64,000 nucleotides of DNA from Paraburkholderia ferrariae NBRC 106233 (lineage in GTDB: Bacteria; Pseudomonadota; Gammaproteobacteria; Burkholderiales; Burkholderiaceae): positions 91,450 to 155,449 of the forward strand of contig NZ_BAYB01000028.1 in the NCBI RefSeq assembly GCF_000685035.1. Reading direction: 5' to 3'. A model generated the notes under the pieces. The model worked only from the letters and a program-made list of their open reading frames with translations. It did not search any database and had not been told where the DNA came from. This document shows, one piece after another, positions 1 through 7,677 of the stretch (position 1 is its first letter; every line of letters starts with the position of its first letter). A program made the translations under genes and the position numbers.

Positions 1-862
1 CCTTGCGGACCTCGATTTCCTCTAGCCGGCAGCCGTTCGCGCGGCACAGCGCGAGAATGCGCTCGACCTCGTCGTAATTCGCGAGGCGCAGCAGATGCTG
101 GTGCACGTCGGCATTCGACGGATCGACTTCAAGCGCGCGCAGCTCGGCGGGCAGCACGCCTTCGGAGAAACGCAGGAAAAGCTGCGTGCCGGCGAAGCGC
201 TGCAGGAGCGCGCTCGTGCGCTCGAGCGCCACCACCTCGCCGCGGCGCAGCATGGCGATGCGGTCGCACAGCGCTTCGGCCTCTTCGAGATAGTGCGTGG
301 TCAGCACGATCGTGTGGCCTTCGCGGTTCAGGCGCGCGATGAACTTCCAGAGCGTCTGGCGCAGTTCGACGTCGACGCCGGCGGTCGGCTCGTCGAGCAC
401 GATCACGGGCGGACGATGCACGAGCGCCTGCGCGACCAGCACGCGGCGCTTCATGCCGCCCGAGAGCGCACGCATGTTGACGTCGGCCTTTTCGGTGAGG
501 TCGAGGTTCGCCATCACCTCGTCGATCCACGCGTCGTTGTTGCGCAGGCCGAAATAGCCGGACTGGATGCGCAGCGTCTCGCGCACCGTGAAGAACGGGT
601 CGAATACGAGTTCCTGGGGCACGACGCCGAGACTGCGGCGCGCGTTGCGGTAGTCCTCGACGACGTCGTGGCCGCGCACGGCGATCGACCCTTCGTCGGC
701 ACGCGCGAGGCCCGCCAGGATGCTGATGAGCGTCGTCTTGCCCGCGCCATTCGGACCGAGCAGCCCGAAGAATTCGCCCTCTTCGACCGTGAAGCTGACG
801 CCCTTGAGCGCCTGCAGCTCTTTGTAGCGCTTCTTGACGTTACGGATTTCTATGGCTGGCAT
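1..862 (-). CDS. ABC transporter ATP-binding protein, YadG/NodI type (3' end outside window)
   Basis: Cytoplasmic ATPase of an ABC-2 type exporter; its permease partner should lie beyond the left edge. The frame reads from an ATG at 862 to the edge without a stop (about 287 codons). Visible are Walker A GPNGAGKT (residues 36-43), signature LSGGMKRR, Walker B VIVLDEPTAGVD and a switch histidine in LTTHY. After the ATPase domain, about 70 residues resemble the YadG C-terminal region. A -10-like TATAAT lies about 130 bp upstream, so it is probably transcribed separately from the mla operon. The substrate cannot be told from the sequence. In Burkholderia this gene commonly follows mlaB, which makes a link to the envelope plausible but unproven. 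Confidence 0.9.
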   Translation of the reverse strand, partial: MPAIEIRNVKKRYKELQALKGVSFTVEEGEFFGLLGPNGAGKTTLISILAGLARADEGSIAVRGHDVVEDYRNARRSLGVVPQELVFDPFFTVRETLRIQSGYFGLRNNDAWIDEVMANLDLTEKADVNMRALSGGMKRRVLVAQALVHRPPVIVLDEPTAGVDVELRQTLWKFIARLNREGHTIVLTTHYLEEAEALCDRIAMLRRGEVVALERTSALLQRFAGTQLFLRFSEGVLPAELRALEVDPSNADVHQHLLRLANYDEVERILALCRANGCRLEEIEVRK

Positions 863-998
863 GACTCGAGCGCCGCCCGTCTCATGGCGGTGCGGCTGTG
901 TAAGTGCATCAATGCTGCGGGGAGACCGGGAATTGGGGGACAGCTCGTGGCGCCGTCCGGCCGCCGAGAATCCGGTGGCAATGCCCAAAAAACGGTTG

Positions 999-1004
999 AT
1001 TATA
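999..1004 (-). promoter_or_regulatory. Putative -10 box (TATAAT) for the ABC ATPase gene
   Basis: A perfect TATAAT on the minus strand lies in the 210-bp gap between mlaB and the ABC ATPase, 137 bp before its ATG. No good -35 is seen at 16-18 bp, so it is only a candidate promoter. Confidence 0.4.
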
Positions 1005-1072
1005 GGGCAAAGTCGGAAGGCCCGACCTGGCCCGAAGAGGGGGAAGGCAACGGGCCGATGGCCCGCTGCGCG

Positions 1073-1345
1073 TCAATGTCGCTCGTGGAGGAGCGAATCG
1101 ACGCCGTAGGCGTGCGCGAGACTCGCGAGCTTGGCGGGCAGGTTGAGGACGTCGAGCGTGGCGCCGCGCTCGCGCGCGGCGCGCTGCCATGCGATCAGCA
1201 CGGCGAGCGCCGAGGAATCGAAATGCGTGAGCGGCGCGCAGTCCACGGCACTCGCGCCCTGCGCAATCCGGGCGAGACCCGCCGAGAGCGCGGCTTTCGC
1301 GCTCTCGAGGGTCAGCGTGGCGCCGGTATCGAAGCGTGTGCTCAC
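1073..1345 (-). CDS. mlaB: MlaB, STAS-domain protein of the Mla phospholipid transporter
   Basis: Small cytoplasmic STAS protein (90 aa) expected to bind the MlaF ATPase and stabilise the MlaFEDB complex. The GTG start at 1345 overlaps the mlaC stop (GTGA, 4 bp), which decides the start over longer upstream options. The protein shows the STAS pattern: a beta-rich first third, then HFDSSALAVLIAW, where a Ser follows an Asp at the place of the conserved STAS loop. It is the last gene of mlaFEDACB. The length suits MlaB (about 90-100 aa). Confidence 0.85.
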   Translation of the reverse strand: MSTRFDTGATLTLESAKAALSAGLARIAQGASAVDCAPLTHFDSSALAVLIAWQRAARERGATLDVLNLPAKLASLAHAYGVDSLLHERH

Positions 1346-1971
1346 GAGGTCTTGCCCGCGGCGAGCTGCTGGTTGCGTTGCGTGAGGAACTGGATCAGGC
1401 CGTCCACGCCGCCTTGCTGGATCTTTTCCTGGAACTGCTGCTGGTATGCCTGGATCAGCCACGCGCCGAGCACGTTGATGTCATACACGCGCCAGCCTTG
1501 CGGCGTCTTGTACAGGCGGTAGTCGAGCTCGATCGGCTGGCCGTTGTTCATGACGGTCGAGCGCACGACGACATCGGTGTCGTCCGGGTTCGCGCGGAAC
1601 GGCTTGTACTGGATCTGCTGGTCGCGCACCTGGGCGAGCGCGCCCGCGTACGTGCGGATCAGGAGCATCTTGAACTGCTCGATGACCTTCGCCTGCTGAT
1701 CCGGCGTGGCCGTGCGCCAGTTGCGGCCCATCGCGAGTTGCGTCGTGCGGCGGAAGTCCGTGTACGGCAGGATCTTCTCGTTCACGAGCTGGGTGATCTT
1801 GTCGAGATCGCCCGCCTGGATCGACTTGTCGCCGCGGATCTGGTCCATCACCTGCTGGGTGATGGACTTGACCATCGCGTCCGGGTCGCTGGTGTCCACG
1901 GTCTGCGCCGAGGCGACGCCCGTCATCGCAAAAAACATGGCGAAAAGCGGAAACAGAAAGAATTTTTTCAT
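1342..1971 (-). CDS. mlaC: MlaC, periplasmic phospholipid-binding shuttle
   Basis: Periplasmic carrier that moves phospholipid between the outer-membrane MlaA complex and inner-membrane MlaFEDB (family knowledge). The 209-aa protein has a Sec signal peptide at residues 1-22 (MKKFFLFPLF..., cleavage after ASA) and the MlaC/Ttg2D fold pattern: an N-terminal helical region, then FRRTTQLAMGRNWRTAT and the C-terminal GWRVYDINVLGAWL. The start at 1971 is chosen because it begins directly with the signal peptide; an upstream in-frame extension does not resemble the family. A 177-bp gap separates it from mlaA, and it overlaps mlaB by 4 bp. Confidence 0.93.
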   Translation of the reverse strand: MKKFFLFPLFAMFFAMTGVASAQTVDTSDPDAMVKSITQQVMDQIRGDKSIQAGDLDKITQLVNEKILPYTDFRRTTQLAMGRNWRTATPDQQAKVIEQFKMLLIRTYAGALAQVRDQQIQYKPFRANPDDTDVVVRSTVMNNGQPIELDYRLYKTPQGWRVYDINVLGAWLIQAYQQQFQEKIQQGGVDGLIQFLTQRNQQLAAGKTS

Positions 1972-2148
1972 ATCTCGTCCTGCGTAATGGGGAGGAAGCG
2001 CCCCGTTGGAGCCAACGATATCACGCGAGTTCCGTGAGGCTCCACCCAAGAACCGCAAAGATTCTGCGACAAGCGTTTCTGGTTGTTACGCCGGCCAGTT
2101 GCAGTGCTTTTTGTCTGATCTATGCGCGAAAAGACCCGAACAGCCGCC

Positions 2149-3084
2149 TCAACGCAGGCGCAGCAGCGACGGATAGCCCACGCGCGCGGGCGGCACCATC
2201 TGGTCGGCCGGCACGGTCGTATCCGAAGCGCCGGCCGGCGCAACGGCCCCCGTCGGGCCGACGAGCGGCGCCGGAGCAAGACCCGCCGCAGCGGGCGTTC
2301 CCGAAGCTGCCGTGGCCGGCGCCGCGCCCTGATCGACATCCTCGTACTTCGGCGGCGGCGCACCTTCGCCGTAGTCGGGCAGATTCGACGATGCGTCGCC
2401 CTTGCCGTCGGAAAGCTGATAGCGGCGGCGCTGCAGGTAGCCGTTGCGCACGAACGAGTACTTGTCGATGGCGGCGCCCTCGAGAATGTCGCTCGCGCCG
2501 AGCAGGTTCGCCCGCGTGCTGACCACGTTCAGGCCGTAGAGCCCCCAGCTGAGCGCCGCCGGATCGACATAGGTGAGCGGGTTGATGAAGTAGTTGCCCG
2601 CCGTGCCCACGGCGTCGCGCACCGTGCTCGGGCCGAACAGCGGCAGCACGAGGTACGGGCCGGCCGGCACGCCGTAATGGCCGAGCGTGAGGCCCAGATC
2701 CTGGTTGTGCTTGGGCAGCTTCGCGAGCGTCGCCACGTCGAACAGGCCACCGACCCCGAAGACCGTGTTGATCACGATCCGCATGATGTCCTCGACACCG
2801 TCGGCGATCTTCAACTGCAGGATGTTGTTCGCCGCGTTGTAGACGTCGCCGATGTTCGAGAAGAAGTTCGTGACGCTGTCGCGCACCGGCTGCGGCGTCA
2901 CCTTCACGTAGCCCTGGGCCACCGGCTTCAGTGCGTACTGGTCCACCTTGTCGTTGAAGGTGAACATCGTGCGGTTGAGGCCCTCCCACGGGTCGTCCTT
3001 CGACGGCGTCTGTACCGTCGAGCACCCCGCGAGAGCAAACGCCGCCACACCGATCGCGGCCGCGCGCATGCGCATCGTGAACAT
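2149..3084 (-). CDS. mlaA: MlaA (VacJ), outer-membrane lipoprotein of the Mla system
   Basis: Outer-membrane lipoprotein that extracts surface-exposed phospholipid from the outer leaflet and passes it to MlaC. The 311-aa precursor carries a lipobox LAGC at 18-21 and the VacJ hallmarks NRTMFTFND and NYFINPLTYVDP. The C-terminal 70 or so residues are a Pro/Ala-rich tail longer than that of the E. coli protein (about 250 aa). AAGGAG lies 8 nt before the ATG. In E. coli mlaA is unlinked, but here it sits inside the mla operon between mlaD and mlaC, as is usual in Burkholderia. Confidence 0.95.
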   Translation of the reverse strand: MFTMRMRAAAIGVAAFALAGCSTVQTPSKDDPWEGLNRTMFTFNDKVDQYALKPVAQGYVKVTPQPVRDSVTNFFSNIGDVYNAANNILQLKIADGVEDIMRIVINTVFGVGGLFDVATLAKLPKHNQDLGLTLGHYGVPAGPYLVLPLFGPSTVRDAVGTAGNYFINPLTYVDPAALSWGLYGLNVVSTRANLLGASDILEGAAIDKYSFVRNGYLQRRRYQLSDGKGDASSNLPDYGEGAPPPKYEDVDQGAAPATAASGTPAAAGLAPAPLVGPTGAVAPAGASDTTVPADQMVPPARVGYPSLLRLR

Positions 3085-3095
3085 TGTTGTTCTCC

Positions 3096-3635
3096 TTATT
3101 TGCCTGCCGCGCCCGAGCCCGCTTCTGCGGGCGCCGGGGCCGTGCCGCTGCCGGCCGCCGGTTTCGCAGCCCCCGAATCCGCCGCCTTGCTGTAAAGGAA
3201 CTGGCTGATCAGATTCTCGAGCACGATCGCCGATTGCGTCATCGAAATGGTGTCGCCCGCCTTGAGCATTTCGGTGTCGCCGCCCGGCTCCAGACCGATG
3301 TACTGCTCGCCGAGCAGCCCCGAGGTCAGGATCTTCGCGGACGTATCCTTCGGAAACTGGTACTGCTGGTCGATATTGATCGTGACCAGCGCCTGGTAGG
3401 TGTTCGTATCGAAGCCGATCGAGGCCACGCGGCCCACCGTCACGCCCGCGCTCTTCACGGGCGCGCGCGGCTTGAGGCCGCCGATATTGTCGAACCTGAG
3501 CTTCACCGGGTAGGTGGACTGGAACGACAGCGAGCTCATGTTGCCGGCCTTCAGCGCGAGAAACAGCAGCGCAATAAAGCCCAGCACCACGAACAGGCCG
3601 ACCCAGAAGTCGAGAGCATTCTTTTTCATCGTCAT
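3096..3635 (-). CDS. mlaD: MlaD, MCE-domain substrate-binding subunit
   Basis: Inner-membrane anchored MCE protein forming the periplasmic hexameric ring of MlaFEDB. The 179-aa protein has one N-terminal membrane helix (about residues 9-29, WVGLFVVLGFIALLFLALK), then the MCE domain with FDNIGGLKPRAPVKSAGVTVG and LTSGLLGEQYIGLEPGG. The C-terminal Ala/Gly/Pro-rich tail is probably disordered. Start 3635 (MTMKK) is used; 3629 (MKK) is equally possible. It is preceded by mlaE (92-bp gap) and followed by mlaA after 11 bp. Confidence 0.93.
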   Translation of the reverse strand: MTMKKNALDFWVGLFVVLGFIALLFLALKAGNMSSLSFQSTYPVKLRFDNIGGLKPRAPVKSAGVTVGRVASIGFDTNTYQALVTINIDQQYQFPKDTSAKILTSGLLGEQYIGLEPGGDTEMLKAGDTISMTQSAIVLENLISQFLYSKAADSGAAKPAAGSGTAPAPAEAGSGAAGK

Positions 3636-3727
3636 CCCATCAGAATCCGTTGCGGCGGCATCCGGTGCCGGCCGTCTGCTGCGGGCCGCGGCGCGCGCCG
3701 CCCAGCGCGGCACGCGCCCGGCGCGGC

Positions 3728-4504
3728 TTAGCTAAACATCAGTGCGGTAAGCAGGAAGTCGAGGCCCAGCACCGCGAGCGACGCGTACACGACCGTCTTG
3801 GTGGTCGCACGCGAAACGCCCTCGGGCGTCGGCTTGGCTTCGTAGCCCTGGTAGAGCGCGGTGAACGTCACGGCGAAACCGAACACGATGCTCTTGATCA
3901 CGCCGTTGCCCACGTCGGTCCAGACGTCCACGCCGCCTTGCATCTGCGACCAGAACGCGCCCGCATCGACGCCGATCAGCAGCACGCCCACCACGTAGCC
4001 GCCCAGTATGCCGACCGCGCTGAAGATCGCCGCGAGGATCGGCATGGCGATCACGCCTGCCCACATGCGCGGCGCGACCACGATGCGCACGGGATCGACG
4101 GCCATCATTTCCATGGCGGTAAGCTGCTCGCCGGCCTTCATCAGGCCGATTTCGGCCGTGAGCGACGTGCCGGCGCGGCCCGCGAAGAGCAGCGCCGTGA
4201 CGACCGGCCCGAGCTCGCGTACGAGCGAGAGCGCCACCAGCAGCCCCAGCGCCTGCTCGGAGCCGTAGCGGTTGAGCGTGTAGTAGCCCTGCAGGCCGAG
4301 CACGAAGCCCACGAAGAGCCCCGAAACGGCAATGATCAACAGCGAATAATTACCGACGAAGTGGATCTGCTTCGTGACAAGCCGCGGGCGCCGCAAAAGC
4401 GGAAAGAATTCGACCACGAGGCGCACGAAGAAGCGCGCCGCATGGCCGGCGCGCGCGATCTGGTCGAGCACCGCGCGCCCGAGCGAACTGATGGCGCCGA
4501 TCAT
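3728..4504 (-). CDS. mlaE: MlaE, permease of the Mla ABC transporter
   Basis: Integral membrane permease of the phospholipid transporter, 258 aa, about six hydrophobic segments. Conserved MlaE/YrbE patterns are visible: FVGFVLGLQGYYTL, LVRELGPVVTALLFAGRAGT and EQLTAMEMMAVDP. It starts inside the mlaF stop (ATGA overlap, 4 bp), indicating translational coupling with the ATPase. The length is standard for the family. Confidence 0.95.
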   Translation of the reverse strand: MIGAISSLGRAVLDQIARAGHAARFFVRLVVEFFPLLRRPRLVTKQIHFVGNYSLLIIAVSGLFVGFVLGLQGYYTLNRYGSEQALGLLVALSLVRELGPVVTALLFAGRAGTSLTAEIGLMKAGEQLTAMEMMAVDPVRIVVAPRMWAGVIAMPILAAIFSAVGILGGYVVGVLLIGVDAGAFWSQMQGGVDVWTDVGNGVIKSIVFGFAVTFTALYQGYEAKPTPEGVSRATTKTVVYASLAVLGLDFLLTALMFS

Positions 4505-5322
4505 GAGCGGCCTCCGCCGATGCCGAAGTCCGCGGCGAGCGACTCGTTCGCCGGGTAGTGGAAACGGAACGGGCCGTCCGGCGCGCCGTCGATGAACTGG
4601 CGCACCGTGGGGTCCGTGGAAGCGCGCAGCTCGGCCGGCGTGCCCTGGGCGTGCACGCCGCCGTTGGCGAGGAAGTACACGTAGTCGGCAATCGCGAACG
4701 ACTCCGGCACGTCGTGCGTGACGAGGATCGAGGTCGCGCCGAGTGCGTCGTTGAGCGTGCGGATGAGGTTTGCCGTGATGCCGAGCGAGATCGGGTCGAG
4801 GCCTGCGAACGGCTCGTCGTACATCATGAGTTCGGGGTCGAGCGCGATGGCGCGCGCGAGCGCCACGCGGCGAGCCATGCCGCCCGAGATTTCCGAAGGC
4901 GCAAGTTCGCGCGCGCCGCGCAGGCCGACCGCGTTGAGCTTCATCAGCACGAGATCGCGGATCAGTTCTTCGGGCAGGTCGGTGTGCTCGCGCAGCGCGA
5001 AGGCCACGTTCTCGAACACGGACATGTCGGTGAACAGCGCGCCGAACTGGAACAGCATGCCCATCTTGCGGCGCAGCGCGTAGAGGCCTTCGCGCGACTG
5101 CGCGCCGATATCCTCGCCATGAAACAGCACCTGGCCGCGCTGGGCGCGCACGAGCCCGCCGATCAGGCGCAGCACCGTGGTTTTGCCGCCGCCCGAGCCG
5201 CCCATGACCGCCACGACCTGACCGCGCCCGAAGCGCATGTTCAGGCCGGACAGGACGAGCCGATCTCCATAGCCGAAATCGACGTCGCGCAGCTCCAGCA
5301 GGGTCTCAGAAGATGATGGCAC
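4501..5322 (-). CDS. mlaF: MlaF, ATPase of the Mla ABC transporter
   Basis: Cytoplasmic ATPase that powers phospholipid trafficking, 273 aa. Walker A is GGSGGGKTT (41-49), the signature SGGMARR (146-152), Walker B LMMYDEP (165-171) and the switch His is in LVTHD. It begins with GTG at 5322, about 26 nt after the expected transcription start set by the TATAAT at 5355-5360, with no clear Shine-Dalgarno. It is the first gene of mlaFEDACB. The C-terminal extension after the ATPase fold matches MlaF rather than generic ABC ATPases. Confidence 0.94.
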   Translation of the reverse strand: MPSSSETLLELRDVDFGYGDRLVLSGLNMRFGRGQVVAVMGGSGGGKTTVLRLIGGLVRAQRGQVLFHGEDIGAQSREGLYALRRKMGMLFQFGALFTDMSVFENVAFALREHTDLPEELIRDLVLMKLNAVGLRGARELAPSEISGGMARRVALARAIALDPELMMYDEPFAGLDPISLGITANLIRTLNDALGATSILVTHDVPESFAIADYVYFLANGGVHAQGTPAELRASTDPTVRQFIDGAPDGPFRFHYPANESLAADFGIGGGRS

Positions 5323-5354
5323 GTAGGCTGACAGTCTATTTACACGAAGGCGGG

Positions 5355-5360
5355 ATTATA
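5355..5360 (-). promoter_or_regulatory. Putative -10 box (TATAAT) of the mla operon
   Basis: Perfect TATAAT on the minus strand 33 bp upstream of mlaF. The -35 region is poor at 16-18 bp spacing, which hints at activator dependence or an alternative sigma factor. It lies between mlaF and the thiE 3' end. Confidence 0.5.
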
Positions 5361-5481
5361 GGGCCATCATGAAAAAGCTGCCGTGACGCGCCCTATCCCG
5401 AATTCCGACCGGTAAGAGACGCCAACCGGCCACCCCGGCGGGACCTGGGCGCGCTGCGCCCGGCGTCCCACCGGCGGGCCA

Positions 5482-6606
5482 TTATTGCGTAAACGCGTTG
5501 CGCAATGCAGCAACCGCGCCAGCCGGATCGGCCGCCTCGGTCACCGCGCGCACGACGGCCGCGCAGCCCACCCCCGTTGCGAGCACCTGCGGCAGCACCG
5601 CGCCGTCGATGCCGCCGATCGCCACCAGCGGCACCACGCCCTCCAGCAGCTTCACATAGCGCGCGAGGCGACGCAGCCCCTGCGGCGCCGTCGGCATGGC
5701 CTTGGTCGTGGTGGGAAAAACCGCGCCGAGCGCGACGTAGCTCGGGCGGAAGTGCAGCGCCGTCAGCATCTCGAAGTAGCCGTGCGTCGAAAGGCCGAGC
5801 CGCACGCCTGCCGCCGCCAGCGCGCCGAGATCCGCTTCGCGCAGGTCCTCCTGGCCGAGGTGCACGCCGTACGCGCCCGCGGCCAGCGCTTCCTGCCAGT
5901 GGTCGTTGATGAACACGCGGGCGTCGCCGTGCCGGCGACCGGCCGCAACGCAGCGCTCGATTTCGTGCACGAGTTGCGGCGATTTCGGCTGCTTGCTGCG
6001 CAACTGCACGGTTTGCGCGCCGTAGTCGAGCACGCGCTCCACCCAGTCGGCCGTCGGCAGCACCGGGTAGAGGCCGAGCTTCGCCGGGCACGAAGCAAAC
6101 GGCTGCGCCGGCGCGGCGGGCAAGCCCAGCACGCGCGGAAAGCGCGCGATATCCACGGGCCACGCGTCGTCACGGGCCTCGTCGCCGTCGCGCCACGCGA
6201 GCGCCAGCGCTAGCGCGTCGTGCGGATCGAATCCGCAGTCGAGGAAGGCCGCCAGCGCCGGCACCCAGTCCTCGGCCAGCTCGCCTTCCAGTGCGTAGCG
6301 CTCGCCGCCCAGATGCAGCGTTACACGGGCAAGGCGGCCCGCGTTCGCATCGTCCGCGGCCGCTTCGATCACGCCCGCGCCCGCCGTCATCCAGCGCGCG
6401 ATGTCCGGCAGATGCGGTGCCGCGTCGGTCGCGACAATCAGGTCGCCGCCGTTCGGCGTGTCCGGCGCGGTGAGGCAGATGCGCCACGGCGCATGCGTGG
6501 GCGGCCAGTCGCCGAGGCGCGCGCGAATGCGCTCCGCCGTGGCCGTGAGTTCGTCGGCCGGCGGCCAGAACAGTTCGCGGTCTTGCAGTCGCAGCGTTTC
6601 GGTCAT
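5482..6606 (-). CDS. thiE: Thiamin-phosphate synthase ThiE with N-terminal extension
   Basis: Joins HMP-PP and the thiazole phosphate to make thiamin monophosphate. Of 374 aa, the ThiE barrel occupies about 177-374 (LGLYPVLPTADWVER, QLRSK, FINDHW, GVHLGQEDL, FPTTTK, VAIGGI). The first 175 or so residues are an extension absent from the usual 210-aa enzyme. They contain FDPHDALALALAWRDG and end in WPVDIARFPRV, and I cannot place them in a family with confidence. Two ATGs are adjacent (6609 and 6606); GGAGG sits 3 nt from the first and 6 nt from the second, favouring 6606. It overlaps the thiG stop and is the last gene of thiOSGE. Confidence 0.92.
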   Translation of the reverse strand: MTETLRLQDRELFWPPADELTATAERIRARLGDWPPTHAPWRICLTAPDTPNGGDLIVATDAAPHLPDIARWMTAGAGVIEAAADDANAGRLARVTLHLGGERYALEGELAEDWVPALAAFLDCGFDPHDALALALAWRDGDEARDDAWPVDIARFPRVLGLPAAPAQPFASCPAKLGLYPVLPTADWVERVLDYGAQTVQLRSKQPKSPQLVHEIERCVAAGRRHGDARVFINDHWQEALAAGAYGVHLGQEDLREADLGALAAAGVRLGLSTHGYFEMLTALHFRPSYVALGAVFPTTTKAMPTAPQGLRRLARYVKLLEGVVPLVAIGGIDGAVLPQVLATGVGCAAVVRAVTEAADPAGAVAALRNAFTQ

Positions 6607-7418
6607 CATTTGCCTCCATCCTGGTGCCAGAACGGCATGCCCACGACCGGCGTGCTCGCCACCGCCGCTTCGCGCTCGGCCATCGGCCCGGCGAGATACG
6701 CGGCGCGGCCCGCCTCCACGCCCAGCGCGAACGCGCGCGCCATCGCGTCGGGATGCGTGGCCTGCGCGACCGCCGTGTTGAGCAGCACGCCGTCGAAGCC
6801 CCACTCCATCACCTGCGCGGCGTGCGACGGCAGGCCGAGGCCCGCGTCGACGATCAGCGGCACGTCGGGCAGCCGCTCGCGCAGCACGCGCAGGCCGTAC
6901 GGATTGATCACGCCCTTGCCGGTGCCGATCGGCGCGCCCCACGGCATCAGCGCCTCGCAGCCCGCGTCGAGCAGACGCCGGCCGATCACGAGGTCCTCGG
7001 TGCAATACGGCAGCACCTTGAAGCCGTCCTTCACGAGACGCGAGGCGGCCTCGATCAGGCCGACCGGGTCCGGCTGCAGCGTGTAGTCGTCGCCGATCAG
7101 TTCGAGCTTGATCCAGTCGGTTTCGAACACCTCGCGCGCCATGTGGGCCGTCGTCACGGCTTCGTTCACGGTGAGGCAGCCCGCCGTGTTCGGCAGGAGC
7201 GGCACGCCGTGGCGCTTGAGCAGGTCGAAGAAACCCGCCTCGGCGGTGCCTTCGTTCATCTGGCGGCGCAGCGCGACGGTGATCATGCCGGGGCGCCCCG
7301 CATCGATCGAATCGGAGAGCGACTGCAGCGACGGGTAGCGCGACGTGCCGAGCAGCACGCGGCTCGCGAAGGTTTCGCCGTAGAGCGTGAGCGCGTCGGC
7401 GGAGGAAGAGGTAGTCAT
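6606..7418 (-). CDS. thiG: Thiazole synthase ThiG
   Basis: Forms the thiazole ring from deoxyxylulose phosphate, dehydroglycine (from ThiO) and ThiS-thiocarboxylate sulfur. The 270-aa protein has the TIM-barrel pattern, with LGTSRYPS near the start, WIKLELIGDD carrying the likely Schiff-base Lys, and the phosphate-binding region GAPIGTGKG. It lies between thiS (50-bp gap) and thiE (overlapping starts and stops). The length agrees with the family (about 255-270 aa). Confidence 0.95.
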   Translation of the reverse strand: MTTSSSADALTLYGETFASRVLLGTSRYPSLQSLSDSIDAGRPGMITVALRRQMNEGTAEAGFFDLLKRHGVPLLPNTAGCLTVNEAVTTAHMAREVFETDWIKLELIGDDYTLQPDPVGLIEAASRLVKDGFKVLPYCTEDLVIGRRLLDAGCEALMPWGAPIGTGKGVINPYGLRVLRERLPDVPLIVDAGLGLPSHAAQVMEWGFDGVLLNTAVAQATHPDAMARAFALGVEAGRAAYLAGPMAEREAAVASTPVVGMPFWHQDGGK

Positions 7419-7468
7419 GGCGATGAAATCCCTGGCGGTTTCGGGTCGGGCTCGCAGTGGCGCGCGGC

Positions 7469-7666
7469 TTAGCCGCCGGCCACCGGACTCACGACGTCGA
7501 GGCGGTCGCCCGCGTGAAGCGTGCGCGCGACGTGCTGGGCGCGCGCGACGAAGTCGCCGTTCAGCGCGACGGCATAGGGCGGACGCGCGCCGAACGCGGC
7601 CAGCGCGTCGGCAACGGTCGCCCCTTCGGGCAGTGCGAGCGGTTTCTGGTTGATCTGTATGTCCAT
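7469..7666 (-). CDS. thiS: Sulfur carrier protein ThiS
   Basis: Ubiquitin-like sulfur carrier of 65 aa ending in the required Gly-Gly, the site of adenylation and thiocarboxylation. The beta-grasp pattern MDIQINQKPLALPEGATVADAL is typical. It is placed 11 bp after thiO and 50 bp before thiG, giving the usual glycine-oxidase route to the thiazole (ThiO-ThiS-ThiG). Confidence 0.94.
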   Translation of the reverse strand: MDIQINQKPLALPEGATVADALAAFGARPPYAVALNGDFVARAQHVARTLHAGDRLDVVSPVAGG

Positions 7667-7677
7667 ATCGATTCTGT

